Below, in pieces: positions 33,491 through 43,874 of a stretch of DNA of 64,000 bases. The notes below the pieces were generated by a model. That model did not search any database. It was given only the letters and a program-made list of their open reading frames with translations, and was not told the origin of the DNA. Location of the stretch: contig NC_052351.1 in assembly GCF_009727055.1 (NCBI RefSeq), positions 58,865,508-58,929,507 on the forward strand, read 5' to 3'. This DNA comes from Benincasa hispida (Eukaryota; Streptophyta; Magnoliopsida; Cucurbitales; Cucurbitaceae). Numbering within the stretch: position 1 is the first letter of the stretch; each line of letters starts with the position of its first letter. A program made the position numbers and the translations under genes.

Positions 33491-34865
33491 TGTTGGGATT
33501 GGTGTCCTAAATCTCCTTGTAATCTCGTAGTTTGTAAACTTTATATAAACATATTGTTGTTAATAAAATAAGTGTTATTTTATAAACATATACTCAATCC
33601 AATAAACGAAGATCCTAGGTTATTTTATGTAATTTAAACAAGTATGTAGAGGCATACAAGTGGATCTTGTTTAAATAATAACCTAAACGGTATGTAGTGG
33701 ATGGATAAGGTTGGGTACTTTATCCTTGTGATACTATGGGTACAACCCGCTTTGTAGGTATTACAAGTGTTGTAAAGTACTACAAATGATCTGATCCTGA
33801 TCATTCATGTAGAGATATGTGAGCGGGGGTATTCTATACAAAGAGTTTGTATAAGACCGAACCACGAAATAATTAGTCTCTTTATATAACACTGTTAATA
33901 ATAGAGATTTTACATTTCACTAGGATGACCACTGATGACATGACCTAAATCCTGAGTGAGTTATGAACTCCTGATTATGAATGTAGTCTTTTGATTTGTA
34001 TGGGTGAAAGTGGCCAGATTGCTAACTCAATAAGCCTACCATTTTGAGGATTCGTCTGACTGGGGAACTGGGAGCACAGCTACACGAGATGGAATTCACT
34101 CTTTTCCTGATGTAGGGGTAAGTAGATAAATTACTCCCTTAATGACTGATTCTGGGGCTTGAACATAGTGGTCATACCCTCTCCTAGCCCGAGAGGGACT
34201 TGATCATAGTTGACTATGACTTATTGTTCATTAGAGAAATCAGTGGTACTTAAGGAGTTAGATGTAACTACAGAGCTAAAATGATAATTTTGACCCACCT
34301 GTACTTACGAGCAATTTATGAAGGATCATCACACTATTGATTGGTTATATCTAATATACACGAAAATTTATCTGTAGTGCGAAGCGTGCAGTTGTCGATC
34401 TTTAGTGGAATAACCGGTAGTTAACGAATATTGGATAATTTAATTAAAGAGTTTAATTAATTATCCAAGTACCGTTGGAGCTTCAATCTACAGATCCATA
34501 AGGTCCACTCTGTAGCTCAATATGGATTTAATTGAGAATTATTTTTGGATTAATTTGAGGTGTTCAAATTAATTGAGAGAATTAATTATATATGATATAA
34601 TTAATTAAATTAATTATATATGTGATATAATTAATATAATGTATTTGATACATTATAATATAAGGTAATATGAGAGGAATTTGAATATGATTCAAATATT
34701 AATTATTTGAATATGAAATCCTAGGTTTTCTTTTATTAATGCATGCTATAATTTATGTAAATGCATATCTTGTTCTTGATTTACTGTAAAACTTACATTT
34801 AATGAAAAATAAAATTGGAATGTTCTTACTTTCGCTCAAGGTTCTCTCCTTATAGAGTTCCTTCA
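33491..34865 (+). repeat. 5' LTR of copia B (internally deleted)
   Basis: Begins TGTTGGGATTGGTGTCC and ends AGAGTTCCTTCA. It matches the 3' LTR at 43875-45904 closely, but about 650 bp is missing: the sequence passes from GATTCAAATATTAATTATTTGA (34690) directly to CTAGGTTTTCTTTTATTAAT (34722), whereas the 3' copy has a long interval (45050-45760) between the equivalent blocks. It is 1375 bp against 2030 bp. Confidence 0.88.
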
Positions 34866-34866
34866 A

Positions 34867-34880
34867 TTGATATCAGAGTC
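34867..34880 (+). promoter_or_regulatory. Primer binding site of copia B (tRNA-iMet type)
   Basis: TTGATATCAGAGTC directly after the 5' LTR matches 12 of 14 bases of TTGGTATCAGAGCC, the usual copia site complementary to the 3' end of initiator methionine tRNA. Confidence 0.75.
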
Positions 34881-35236
34881 AAGTTGTTGGTTTTCTGATC
34901 CCAAATTCCATTTTTTATTGAATCGTTTTTACAGTGTTGGTGGGTTTTACTGCATTCTATTTAAAGTTCATGCGATGAATGATTTCAATATAAATGTGCT
35001 TTTGTTGATGGATGTTTCAGGATAGGATACTTACTTTTAAGGCTTTATTTCGTTTATAAATTTGGTTTGTAAAGACCCATGTTTTTGGTGTAATTTTTGT
35101 TATAGAGTCTATATTTGTTGTTTGAGTAGCTCGTGCTGTTCTCAAGAAACTTCAAAGACGTTTTTTAGAGCACTACTTTGATTAAGAAGACAAAGCAGTT
35201 CTACAAGATCGTGTACTTACAGTTGCACGATCTTGT
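34881..35236 (+). other. Copia B untranslated leader, first part
   Basis: T-rich leader between PBS and the inserted LTR, ending GTTGCACGATCTTGT. No coding potential. Confidence 0.6.
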
Positions 35237-36601
35237 TGAAGGAACTCTAAATCTAGAGAACCAGTGAGCAGAAGCAGATCGTTCCAAACCCCATTGTGAA
35301 AGAATATAAACATTTACAATCAAACAAACAGATTATGCATTAAAGATAAAATTATAGCATGCTTTTAAGATCAATACAAAGGGATCGAGTAGAATACCTT
35401 TGAAGAACCCTTTCTTCTAGTATTTTCTCGATCAAACTCGAATGCATTGAACAACACGAATGCAACGAGCAATTCAGCAAATAATACGAACTAGAAGATC
35501 CTCGATCACCTCCGAGTACAACTCGATCCTCCAACAGAACTGGACACCACCAATCGATTGCCTTGGTATTCTCTGTGTGAGAATCCAAGAGGTGTAGGCT
35601 CTGTATGGATTTGGATAAAGGGATGGAGGAAGAAGTAAACGAGTAAACGATCGAGTAAAGGATAGAACGGTCGTGTAGAAGAAATTAGTCTATCGCATAG
35701 ACTCGATCCTCGATTGTGTAATAAGCGAGTTCTATGGTATAGAAAACTCGATAGCTAATCGTTTACTTTCTCAACAAGTAATCTGATCACTTGAGTGTGT
35801 AGCGTGTGGAATTAAAATGAAAAACTATTTTTCAACTTTTATCCATCAGTTAGCCATAAAACTGTCTAAAACCACCCACTAAGATGGTTATTGGAGAAAA
35901 ACGAAAATCAATCTTCTCATAATTAATTTATTATAAATAAATATAATAACTATTTATCATATTATATTTATAACCTATGGTTTATATGTTGCATATTCAG
36001 ACGAATCCCCAAAGTAGTAGGTTTGAGTCGATGATCTGGCCACTCGCACCTATGCAAATCAAAGGACTGCCCTCATAGGCAGAAGTTCACAACTCACTCA
36101 GGATTAAGGTCATGTTACCTATGATCATCCTATTGAAATGAAAGTCTCTGTCATGAACGACGTTATATAACAAGAATAAACATTTCGTGGTTCAGTCTTA
36201 TACAAACTCCTTTGTATAGAGCATCCCCGCCCGCATGTCTAATACACGAATGATCAGAATCAGACCATTTGTAGCACTTTACAATATTTGTAACACCTAC
36301 AAAGCGGGTCACACTAGTAGTGTTACAAGGGTAAGGTTTTCCTCCTTTATCCATATACTACAGACCATTTAGGTTATCACTTAAAGTACGATCCACTTGT
36401 ATGTCTCCACATACGTGCTTAAGTTACAACGATTACCATGGATCTTAGTTTATTGGTTTGTGGTTAATGCAACTAAAATATCTCATATTTCATAGACTGA
36501 AATAAATAAAATATCTCATATTATATATCACAAAACTATTTGTTCATACAGGTGTTTACAAACTACAGGACCCTACGAGATTTAGGGCATTAACCCCAAC
36601 A
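35237..36601 (-). mobile_element. Inserted TGTTGGGG-family LTR with internal deletion and no target duplication
   Basis: On the minus strand it begins TGTTGGGGTTAATGCCC (36601) and ends GAGTTCCTTCA (35237), the same family as 46539-48647 and 4017-8204. It is only 1365 bp. The sequence jumps from GGGGATTCGT (about 36000) to GAATATGCAACATATAAACC, corresponding to loss of roughly 700 bp (about 47131-47835 of the full copy). The flanks CTTGT and CATAT do not match, so it did not leave a normal 5-bp duplication. Confidence 0.75.
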
Positions 36602-38230
36602 CATATAGCTTTTGCTAAACAATCATGTAAATTTTGTTACACGATCGTGTAGCGTTTGCTACAAGATCACACAACAAATTTGCTACATGATCACTGCAGA
36701 GAGTTCGTTGAAGGGCGATTCGGTTCGAGCGGTTCAAGGTCTGGTTCACCTGTTTTGAACCGGATGACTCTTATATTGTAATAGTTAGCCTTTTAACTTT
36801 CCTTTTAGGTGTCCTATCCCAGTCCATTAACTGTTTATTTTAAATTTACATATGATGTATGTTCTATATTATATGTCATATAGTTTTAAAACCAAGCATA
36901 TGTTATGAATTTATATTAATACATCATTTTATATTATAAGTGTTATAATATATATATGTGCATGATTTAAATTATAAAGCATGCTCATGCATCATATAGT
37001 ATAAATGTTAGTAGATGTATACATGCATTATAGCATTTCCATGCATCATTTATATTATAATTGTTATAATATATGATTGAATGTATGTATGGAAAGTATG
37101 CTATAGTATGATTCATTACCTAGTTATATAATTGTTATATATATTAATAATGAATGGAGATTGCATGAAGTATGACATTACCTTAGGTTAATTTATAAAT
37201 GTTATGATTAACTGAAGTATGTCAAGCATGCAAATGATGTTTTAATTATTTCATTTATTTATAATCGTTATAACTAAATGAAATTAGAATTAAAATCAAT
37301 AATTAAGAGTTGCATGCCAACCTTAGGTTATAATCATTTTTTTTAAATTGTTTTAAAATATGATTGAGATAGACCTAAGTTCACAAATTTCTAATGAGAT
37401 TAGAAATTAGACTAATCTTTTTTAATCGATTTAATAGGATTAAATTTATTTCAATAAAATATTAAATTTGTAGCAAACATATCTATAAGGGATCTTTTGT
37501 CTAAGGTGAGTTCTGTCTAGGCTAGGGTACTTAAGATGACGGAAACATCGTACCCCTACCTAAGAACCTACCTGGAAAGGTGAATTAGATAGATTTGTTG
37601 CAAGCATGCAATTGTTGATTAATATTCATTAACATTTGTTAAAGTGTTTAACAAATATTAATCAAAGTTGTTTAACTTTCCAAAGTAAGTGTTACTTTTG
37701 GGCAAACTTAAACAATCACTTAGTAAAAATAATTAGGCATATTTTTTCTAAGTAAATTAAACCCTAGGTTGTTAAAATACTCAGTGGGAGAAAAAGATGT
37801 ATATGATACGTCATTTTTTTCACTCATGTTTCTCCCTTAATATTCACACCGTGAGACTCATGCTTGGCCTTGAGGCGTCCTGGGAGCATCCCCCTTTGGA
37901 TGGTGTTTGCATGGGTCAATATCAAGGTGAATGGAGGGAGTATTTATAGTAAGTGGGAAAGGAATGTGTGTCAACATGTCCTACGGTCTCTTTCATTGGT
38001 TTGTATACGTGAGATCTTCTTGCACGGCCTCGAGGCGCCCTAAGAGCATCCCCCTTCGGATGGTTTATGCAGTAGGTCAATATCAAGGCAAACTCCAAAA
38101 ATGGATAGGATTGCTTTAGTTTTTGCCCCAATCGTTTATTTTCCTTCGATTGGCTCATTGGGGCAGAACTCTAGGGTCTAAAATGGAGGGTCACACTTAC
38201 GGGAAATTATTAAGCAAATTAATGATTTCT
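36602..38230 (+). other. Copia B leader, second part
   Basis: Continues the leader style (ACGATCGTGTAG, CAAGATCACAC), then a long AT-rich part. A block containing CATCCCCCTTTGGATGG and GGTCAATATCAAGG occurs twice (37867-37927 and 38029-38089), so about 162 bp is duplicated in tandem with changes. Open frames here lack domains. Confidence 0.55.
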
Positions 38231-38574
38231 TGACCAAATAAATGATGACTGATTGTTATAGGAATAAGAGTTATTCTGGTATAATGATTGGTTGAGAGTA
38301 TCTCAATTCAGTGAAGGGACAACTAACTACCCTTTGGTGGCTTTTGTCCTAAATCACTGAAGTGTCATTGCAAAATTAGATGTTAAATAGGGTTAATTTA
38401 GATTTTGCTAAAATTGATTGGATTTTAGCATAACTCTTAAAAAATCCAATCAATTTCAATTACACGACGTGGAAAGAATCCATTAAAACGTTTTTCTTGG
38501 TAAACAACCTCAAATTTGTCATGATCCGGATTGTTCTCAAGTTCCAACCCCTGATGCACCACAAAATGTTCATA

Positions 38575-39040
38575 ATGCATATGAGGTGCAAATGAAGGCT
38601 AATTCTAACGCCCGAGTTCACATTTTGGCAAGCATCCCGATGCATTGGCCAAAAAGTTTGAGAACATGGTCATTGCACATGAGATCATGCAATCAATGTG
38701 AGAATTGTTTGAACGAAAGTTCTCATGATTCAAGCAAAACGGGATTGATGACAATGAAACCAGTAGTGTCAGTTCCCAAGATAATCTCCAATCCATATTG
38801 AATGTCAAGGAACTAACAGAGAAAGCAATCGTTACCAACTCTGATGAAGTTCATCAACGAGGATTGTTCTCTGAGATGAAACTTGGAGTTTATGACTTGG
38901 GTTGTGGAATTGATCCCACTACTCTCCAGAAAAGGAAGAACTCCAAAGAAAACAAATTTGATTTATTTTTCTTAGAGACATGCTTAGTAGAGAATGATGA
39001 TTCTACCTGGATAGTTCATTCATGAGCTACTAACCACACA
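38575..39040 (+). pseudogene. Copia B gag and protease remnants
   Basis: The frame from 38586 shows the gag block AYEVQMKANSNARVHILASI; after a +1 shift KFENMVIAHEIMQSM continues it. The region near 38798-39022 reads toward the protease, ending STWIVHS-stop-ATNH, where an intact copia protease would have a DSG-A-NH signature. So the catalytic Asp is replaced by His and the Gly by a stop. Non-functional. Confidence 0.75.
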
Positions 39041-39296
39041 TGTTCTTCCCCTCAAGGATTTAATTTCTGAAATAGTTGGAACTGGAGAGATGACTCTTAA
39101 AGTCAGTATTCGTGAGGCCAATTCAACTGTTGTTGTAGGCAGGCTTAAGTTATTTGGAGAAGAAACGATATATGTTATTAGATGACGTATATGTAGTTCC
39201 TCATATCGAGAGGAACCTAATTTCTATTTTCTGTCTAATTGAACCAAAATATTCCATATCGTTCTTGAGAATAAAGTGTTTATTTTTAAGAAGTGA

Positions 39297-39800
39297 ATGA
39301 AGTTAGGTTTTGGTTCAATGGAAAATAACTTATATGTACTAAGGTCGTTAGTCATAAAAGTTGTGCTCAATACTGAAATGTTTAAAATAGCAATAACTAT
39401 AAAAAGACCGAGAATTTCTCCTAAAGAAAATGTTCATCGTTGGCATCTAAGGTTAGGTCATATCAATCTCAATAGGATTGGGAGGTTGGTGAAAAGTAGA
39501 CTTTTAAATGGTTTAGAAGAAAACTCTTTACCAATATGTGAGTCATGCCTTGAAGGGAAAATGACCAAACAACTTTTTATTGGAAAAGGTTATAGATCCA
39601 AAGAAACCTTAGAGCTTATATATTAAGATCTTTGTGGTCAAATGAATGTAAGAGCATGAGGATAGTATGAATATTTCATCTCTTTCATAGATGATTATTC
39701 TAGATTTGGGTATCTATACCTAATGCAACATAAGTCTGACGTTCTTGAAAAGTTCAAGGAGTACAAGACTGAAATTGAAAACTTGTTAAGTAAAAAGATT
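39297..39800 (+). pseudogene. Copia B GAG-pre-integrase and start of integrase
   Basis: Reads ENVHRWHLRLGHINLNRIGR and then ICESCLEGKMTKQLF, the His-His-Cys-Cys zinc-binding module that precedes copia integrase. After a stop come DLCGQMN, FISFIDDYSRFGYLYLMQHK (first catalytic Asp) and EKFKEYKTEIENLLSKKIK. It ends in an A-run at 39801-39820, where the sequence skips about 60 bp of integrase and joins to material repeated at 41585. Confidence 0.82.
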
Positions 39801-39820
39801 AAAAAAAAAAAAAAAAAAAA

Positions 39821-39914
39821 TAGAACATGGAATCACGTCACAACTCTCAGCCCCAGGTACACCTCAACAGAATGGTATATCAGAAAGGAGAAACAGAACC
39901 CTGTTAGACATGGT
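39821..39914 (+). repeat. 94-bp direct duplicate flanking the assembly gap
   Basis: Identical, as read, to 41585-41678 (integrase segment from IEHGITSQLSAPGTPQQNG to LLDMV). It sits between an A-run and the N gap and looks like a copy of sequence that properly belongs downstream. Confidence 0.9.
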
Positions 39915-39939
39915 NNNNNNNNNNNNNNNNNNNNNNNNN
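39915..39939. other. Assembly gap, 25 N
   Basis: Twenty-five N, a fixed-looking gap size. The bases on both sides are copies of the same copia B region in opposite orientation. Confidence 0.99.
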
Positions 39940-41482
39940 TTTTTAATCTTTTTACTTAACAAGTTTTCAAATTCAGTCTTGTACTCCTTGAACTTTTCAA
40001 GAACGTCAGACTTATGTTTGCTTAAGGTATAGATACCCAAATCTAGAATAATCATCTATGAAAGAGATGAAATAATTCATACTATCCTCATGCTCTTACA
40101 TTCATTTGACCACAAAGATCTTAATATATAAGCTCTAAGTTTCTTTGGATCTATAACCTTTTCCAAATAAAAAGTTGTTGTCATTTCCCTTCAGGCATGA
40201 CTCACATATTGGTAAAGAGTTTTCTTCTAAACCATTTAAAAGTCTACTTTTCACCAACCTCCCAATCCTATTTGAGATTGATATGACCTACCTTAGATGC
40301 CAACGATGAACATTTCTTTAGGAGAAATTCTCGGTCTTTTATATTATTGCTATTTTAAACATTTCAGTATGAGCACAACTTTTATGACTAACGACCTTAT
40401 AACATATAAAGTTATTTTCCATTGAACCAAAACCTAACTTATTCACTTCTTTAAAATAACACTTTATTCTCAAGAACGATATGGATATTTTGGTTCAATT
40501 AGACAGAAAATAGAAATTAGGTTCTCTCGACTATATGGAACTACATATACGTCATCTAATAACATATATCGTTTCTTCTCAAATAACTTAAGCCTGCCTA
40601 CAACAACAGTTGAATGGCCTCACGAATACTGACTTTAAGAGTCATCTCTCCAGTCCAACTATTTCAGAAATTAAAATCCTTGAGGGGAAGAACATGTGTG
40701 GTTGTAGCTCATGAATGAACTACCAGTAGAATATCATTCTCTACTAAGCATGTCTCTAAGAAAATAAATCAAATTTGTTTTCTTGGAGTTCTTCCTTTTC
40801 TGGAGAGTAGTGGATCAATTCACAACCCAAGTCATAAACCCAAGTTTCATCTCAGAGAACAATCCTGGTTGATGAACTTCATCAGAGTTGGTAACGATTG
40901 CTTCTCTGTTAGTTCCTTGACATTCAATATGGATTGGAGATTATCTTGGGAACTGACACTACTGGTTTCATTGTCATCAATCCCGTTTTGCTTGAATCAT
41001 GAGAACTTCGTTCAAACAATTCTCACATTGATTGCATGATCTCATGTGCACATGACCATGTTCTCAAACTTTTTGGCCAATGCATCGGGATGCTTGCCAA
41101 AATGTGAACTCGGCGGTAGATTTAGCCCTCATTTGCACCTCATATGCATTATGAACATTTTGTGGTCATCAGGGTGGAATTGAGAACAATCCGGATCATG
41201 ACAATTTGAGGTTGTTTACCAAGAAAAACGTTTTAATGGATTCTTTCCACGTCGTGTAATGAAATTGATTGGATTTTTAAGAGTTATGCTAAATCAATCA
41301 ATTTTAGAAAATCTAAATTAACCCTATTTAACATCTAATTTCAAGACACTTCAGTGATTTAGGACAAAAGCCACAAAGGGTAGTTAGTTGTCCCTTCACT
41401 GAATTGAGATACTCTCAACCAATCAATTTACCAGAAATAACTCTTATTCCTATACAATCAGTCATCATTTATTTGGTAAGAA
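39940..41482 (-). repeat. Inverted duplicate of copia B 38233-39800
   Basis: This stretch is the reverse complement of the gag-to-integrase part at 38233-39800. Corresponding bases differ mostly by single-base losses (for example AGAAAGC/AGAAGC, GATCCCACT/GATCCACT, CTCCAAAG/CTCCAAG), with some substitutions. It is followed by a further A-run (about 41512-41527) before the true integrase continuation. See findings for the assembly interpretation. Confidence 0.9.
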
Positions 41483-41524
41483 TCAATTCTCTCCTTTTTG
41501 AAAGTACACCCAAAAAAAAAAAAA

Positions 41525-42330
41525 AAACACTATAATATGATCGTGGTGAAGAGTATATGGACTTAAGATTCCAAAACTATATGATAGAACATGGAATCAC
41601 GTCACAACTCTCAGCCCCAGGTACACCTCAACAGAATGGTATATCAGAAAGGAGAAACAGAACCCTGTTAGACATGGTTCACTCTATGATGAGTTATGCT
41701 CATCTTCTTAACTCGTTTTAGGGATATACAATAGAGACTGCAGTTTATATTTTATACAATGTTCCCTCAAAGAGTGTTTCTGAAACACCTTTTGAGTTAT
41801 AAAGAGCCGTAAAGGTAGCTTATGCCACTTCAAAATATGGGGATGTCCAACCCATGTGTTATTAACAAACCCCAAAACTTTGGAACCTCGTTCAAAAGTA
41901 TGCCTATTTGTAGGCTACCCCAAGGAAACGAGAGGTGAATACTTCTATAATCCAAGTGAGAATAAAATGTTTGTATCGAAAAACGCTACCTTCTTGGAAG
42001 AATACCACATGAGGGATCATAAGCCATGAAGCAAAATTGTTTTAAGTGAAATTTCTAATGAATCTACTGAGACTTTAACAAGAGTTGTTGAAGGGGTTGA
42101 TATATCAACAAGAGTTGTTGATGTCGGTTCATCTAGTCATCCATCTCAAGAGTTAAGATTGTCTCAACATAGTGGGAGGCTTTTGAACCCGCCTATACGC
42201 TACATGGGTTTAACAGAAGCCCAAAACATCATATCTGATGATGAAGTTGAGGATCCATTGTCTTATAAACAAGTAGTGGAAGATGTTGACAAAGATGAAT
42301 AGATTAAAGCCATGAATCAAGAAATGGAGT
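41525..42330 (+). pseudogene. Copia B integrase core and C-terminus
   Basis: Picks up at DRGEEYMDLRFQNYMIEHGI, contains SQLSAPGTPQQNGISERRN (third catalytic residue Glu) and LLDMVHSMMSYAHLLNSF, a stop where element A has Trp, then GYTIETAVYI. Later parts are frameshifted but follow element A through the Pro-Lys-Thr-rich linker. Several stops show that it is dead. Confidence 0.85.
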
Positions 42331-42960
42331 CCATGTGATTCAATTATGTCAGGGACCTTGTAGATCAACATGATGAGGTTAAACCTATAGGTTGTAAATG
42401 GATCTACAAGAGGAAAAGAGGTGTATATGGAAAGGTACAAACCTTTAAAGCTAGACTTGTGGTAAAAGGTTATACCTAGGTTGAGGGAGTGGACTATGAA
42501 GAAACTTTCTTACCTGTTGTCATTAGGATTCTTTTGTCCATAGCCATATATTTTGACTATGAAATATGGCCAATGGACGTCAAGACTGCCTTTTTTAATA
42601 GTAATCTTGAAAAGACCATCTACATGAATCAATTAGAAGGATTTATTGAACAAGATCAAGACGTTTGCAAGCTTAATCGGTCCATTTATGGACTGAAACA
42701 AGCATCTCGATCTTGGAATATAAGATTTGATGCTGCGATCAAATCTCATGGCCTTTATCAGAATGTTGATGAGCCTTATGTTTATAAGAAAATCATCAAC
42801 AACTCAGTAACTTTCCTCGTGCTATATGTGGATGATATTCTACTCATTGGAAGTGACGTAGGTTTTCTGACTGATGTAAAGAAATGGCTAGCCGCCTAAT
42901 TCCAAATGAAAGATTTGGGAGAGACGCAGTTTGTCCTAGGGATCTAGATTATAAGGGATC
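42331..42960 (+). pseudogene. Copia B reverse transcriptase
   Basis: Blocks in order: KPIGCKWIYKRKRG near 42379, FKARLVVKGYT then a stop, VEGVDYEETFLPVVIRILLS, WPMDVKTAFFNSNLEKTIYM (first catalytic Asp), KLNRSIYGLKQASRSWN and YVDDILLIGSDVGFLTD (catalytic Asp pair). The 136-residue open stretch 42489-42899 ends at a stop in WLAA-stop-FQMKDLGE. Two or more stops break the domain. Confidence 0.88.
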
Positions 42961-43764
42961 GTAAGAACAAAAGGTTGGCCTTGTCTTAGGCATCGTATAT
43001 TGACAAGATGCTTGTCAGATATTCAATGCACAAATTCCAAGAAGGGTTTATTACCTTTTAGGTATGGAATTATATTGTCTAAGGAACAGTATCCTAAGAC
43101 TCCTCAAGAGGTTGAGAAAATGAGATGAATTCCCTATACATCGACTGTTGGCAACCTTATGTATACTATGTTATGTACTAGACCTGACATTTGCTATGCA
43201 GTAGAGATTGTCAGTCGATATCAGTCCAATCTAGGATTAGATCACTGGACGACGGTCAAAATGATCCTCAAATATCTTCGGAGAACGAGGGACTATATGC
43301 TCGTGTATGGAGATAAAGATTTGATCCTTACAGGATACATAGACTTTGACTTTTAGACTGGAGAAGCTATGGTATGGCAAAGCATCAAGCAAGAATGTAC
43401 CACAGACTCCACTATGGAAGCCGAATATGTAGCTGCTTATGAAGTTGCTCAAGAGATTGTTTGGCTTAAGAAATTCCTTACTGATTTGGAAGTTGTTCTA
43501 AATATGCCTTTTCCCATCACACTTTATTGTGACAACAGTGGTGCTATGGCAAATTCTAAGGAACCTAGGAGTCACTGAAGAGGCAAGCACATAGAGCAGA
43601 AATATCATTTGATTCAGGAGATTGTGTATCGAGGTGATGTGATTGTCATGAAGATTTCTTCTTAGCACAACGTTGCCGATTCATTTACAAAGGCTCTCAC
43701 GGCTAAAGTGTTCGATTTTCATTTAGAAAGTCTGGGTCTACGGGATATGCGACATATTGTCTAG
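42961..43764 (+). pseudogene. Copia B connection and RNase H
   Basis: Contains LCTRPDICYAVEIVSRYQSN and MILKYLRRTRDYMLVYGDKD, a short deletion after DFDF, then RNase H: DSTMEAEYVAAYEVAQEIVW, ITLYCDNSGAMANSKEPRSH, a stop, KHIEQKYHLI and NVADSFTKALTAKVFDFHLE. It ends near GLRDMRHIV. Catalytic Asp and Glu positions are recognisable but the frame is broken. Confidence 0.87.
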
Positions 43765-43874
43765 GGCAAGTGGGAGATGTTATTGGGGTATAGTGTATGC
43801 CCTAGTTTATTGTGATTTTATACCTTATTTGTATTGTACATTAGGCTCCCTAAGCTTTAGGACAAGTTGGAGAT
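43762..43874 (+). promoter_or_regulatory. Copia B polypurine tract region, two candidate tracts
   Basis: GGGCAAGTGGGAGATG at about 43764-43779 and GGACAAGTTGGAGAT at about 43860-43874 both resemble the copia PPT. The second abuts the 3' LTR and is the functional position. The first may be a duplicated or older site. Confidence 0.65.
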
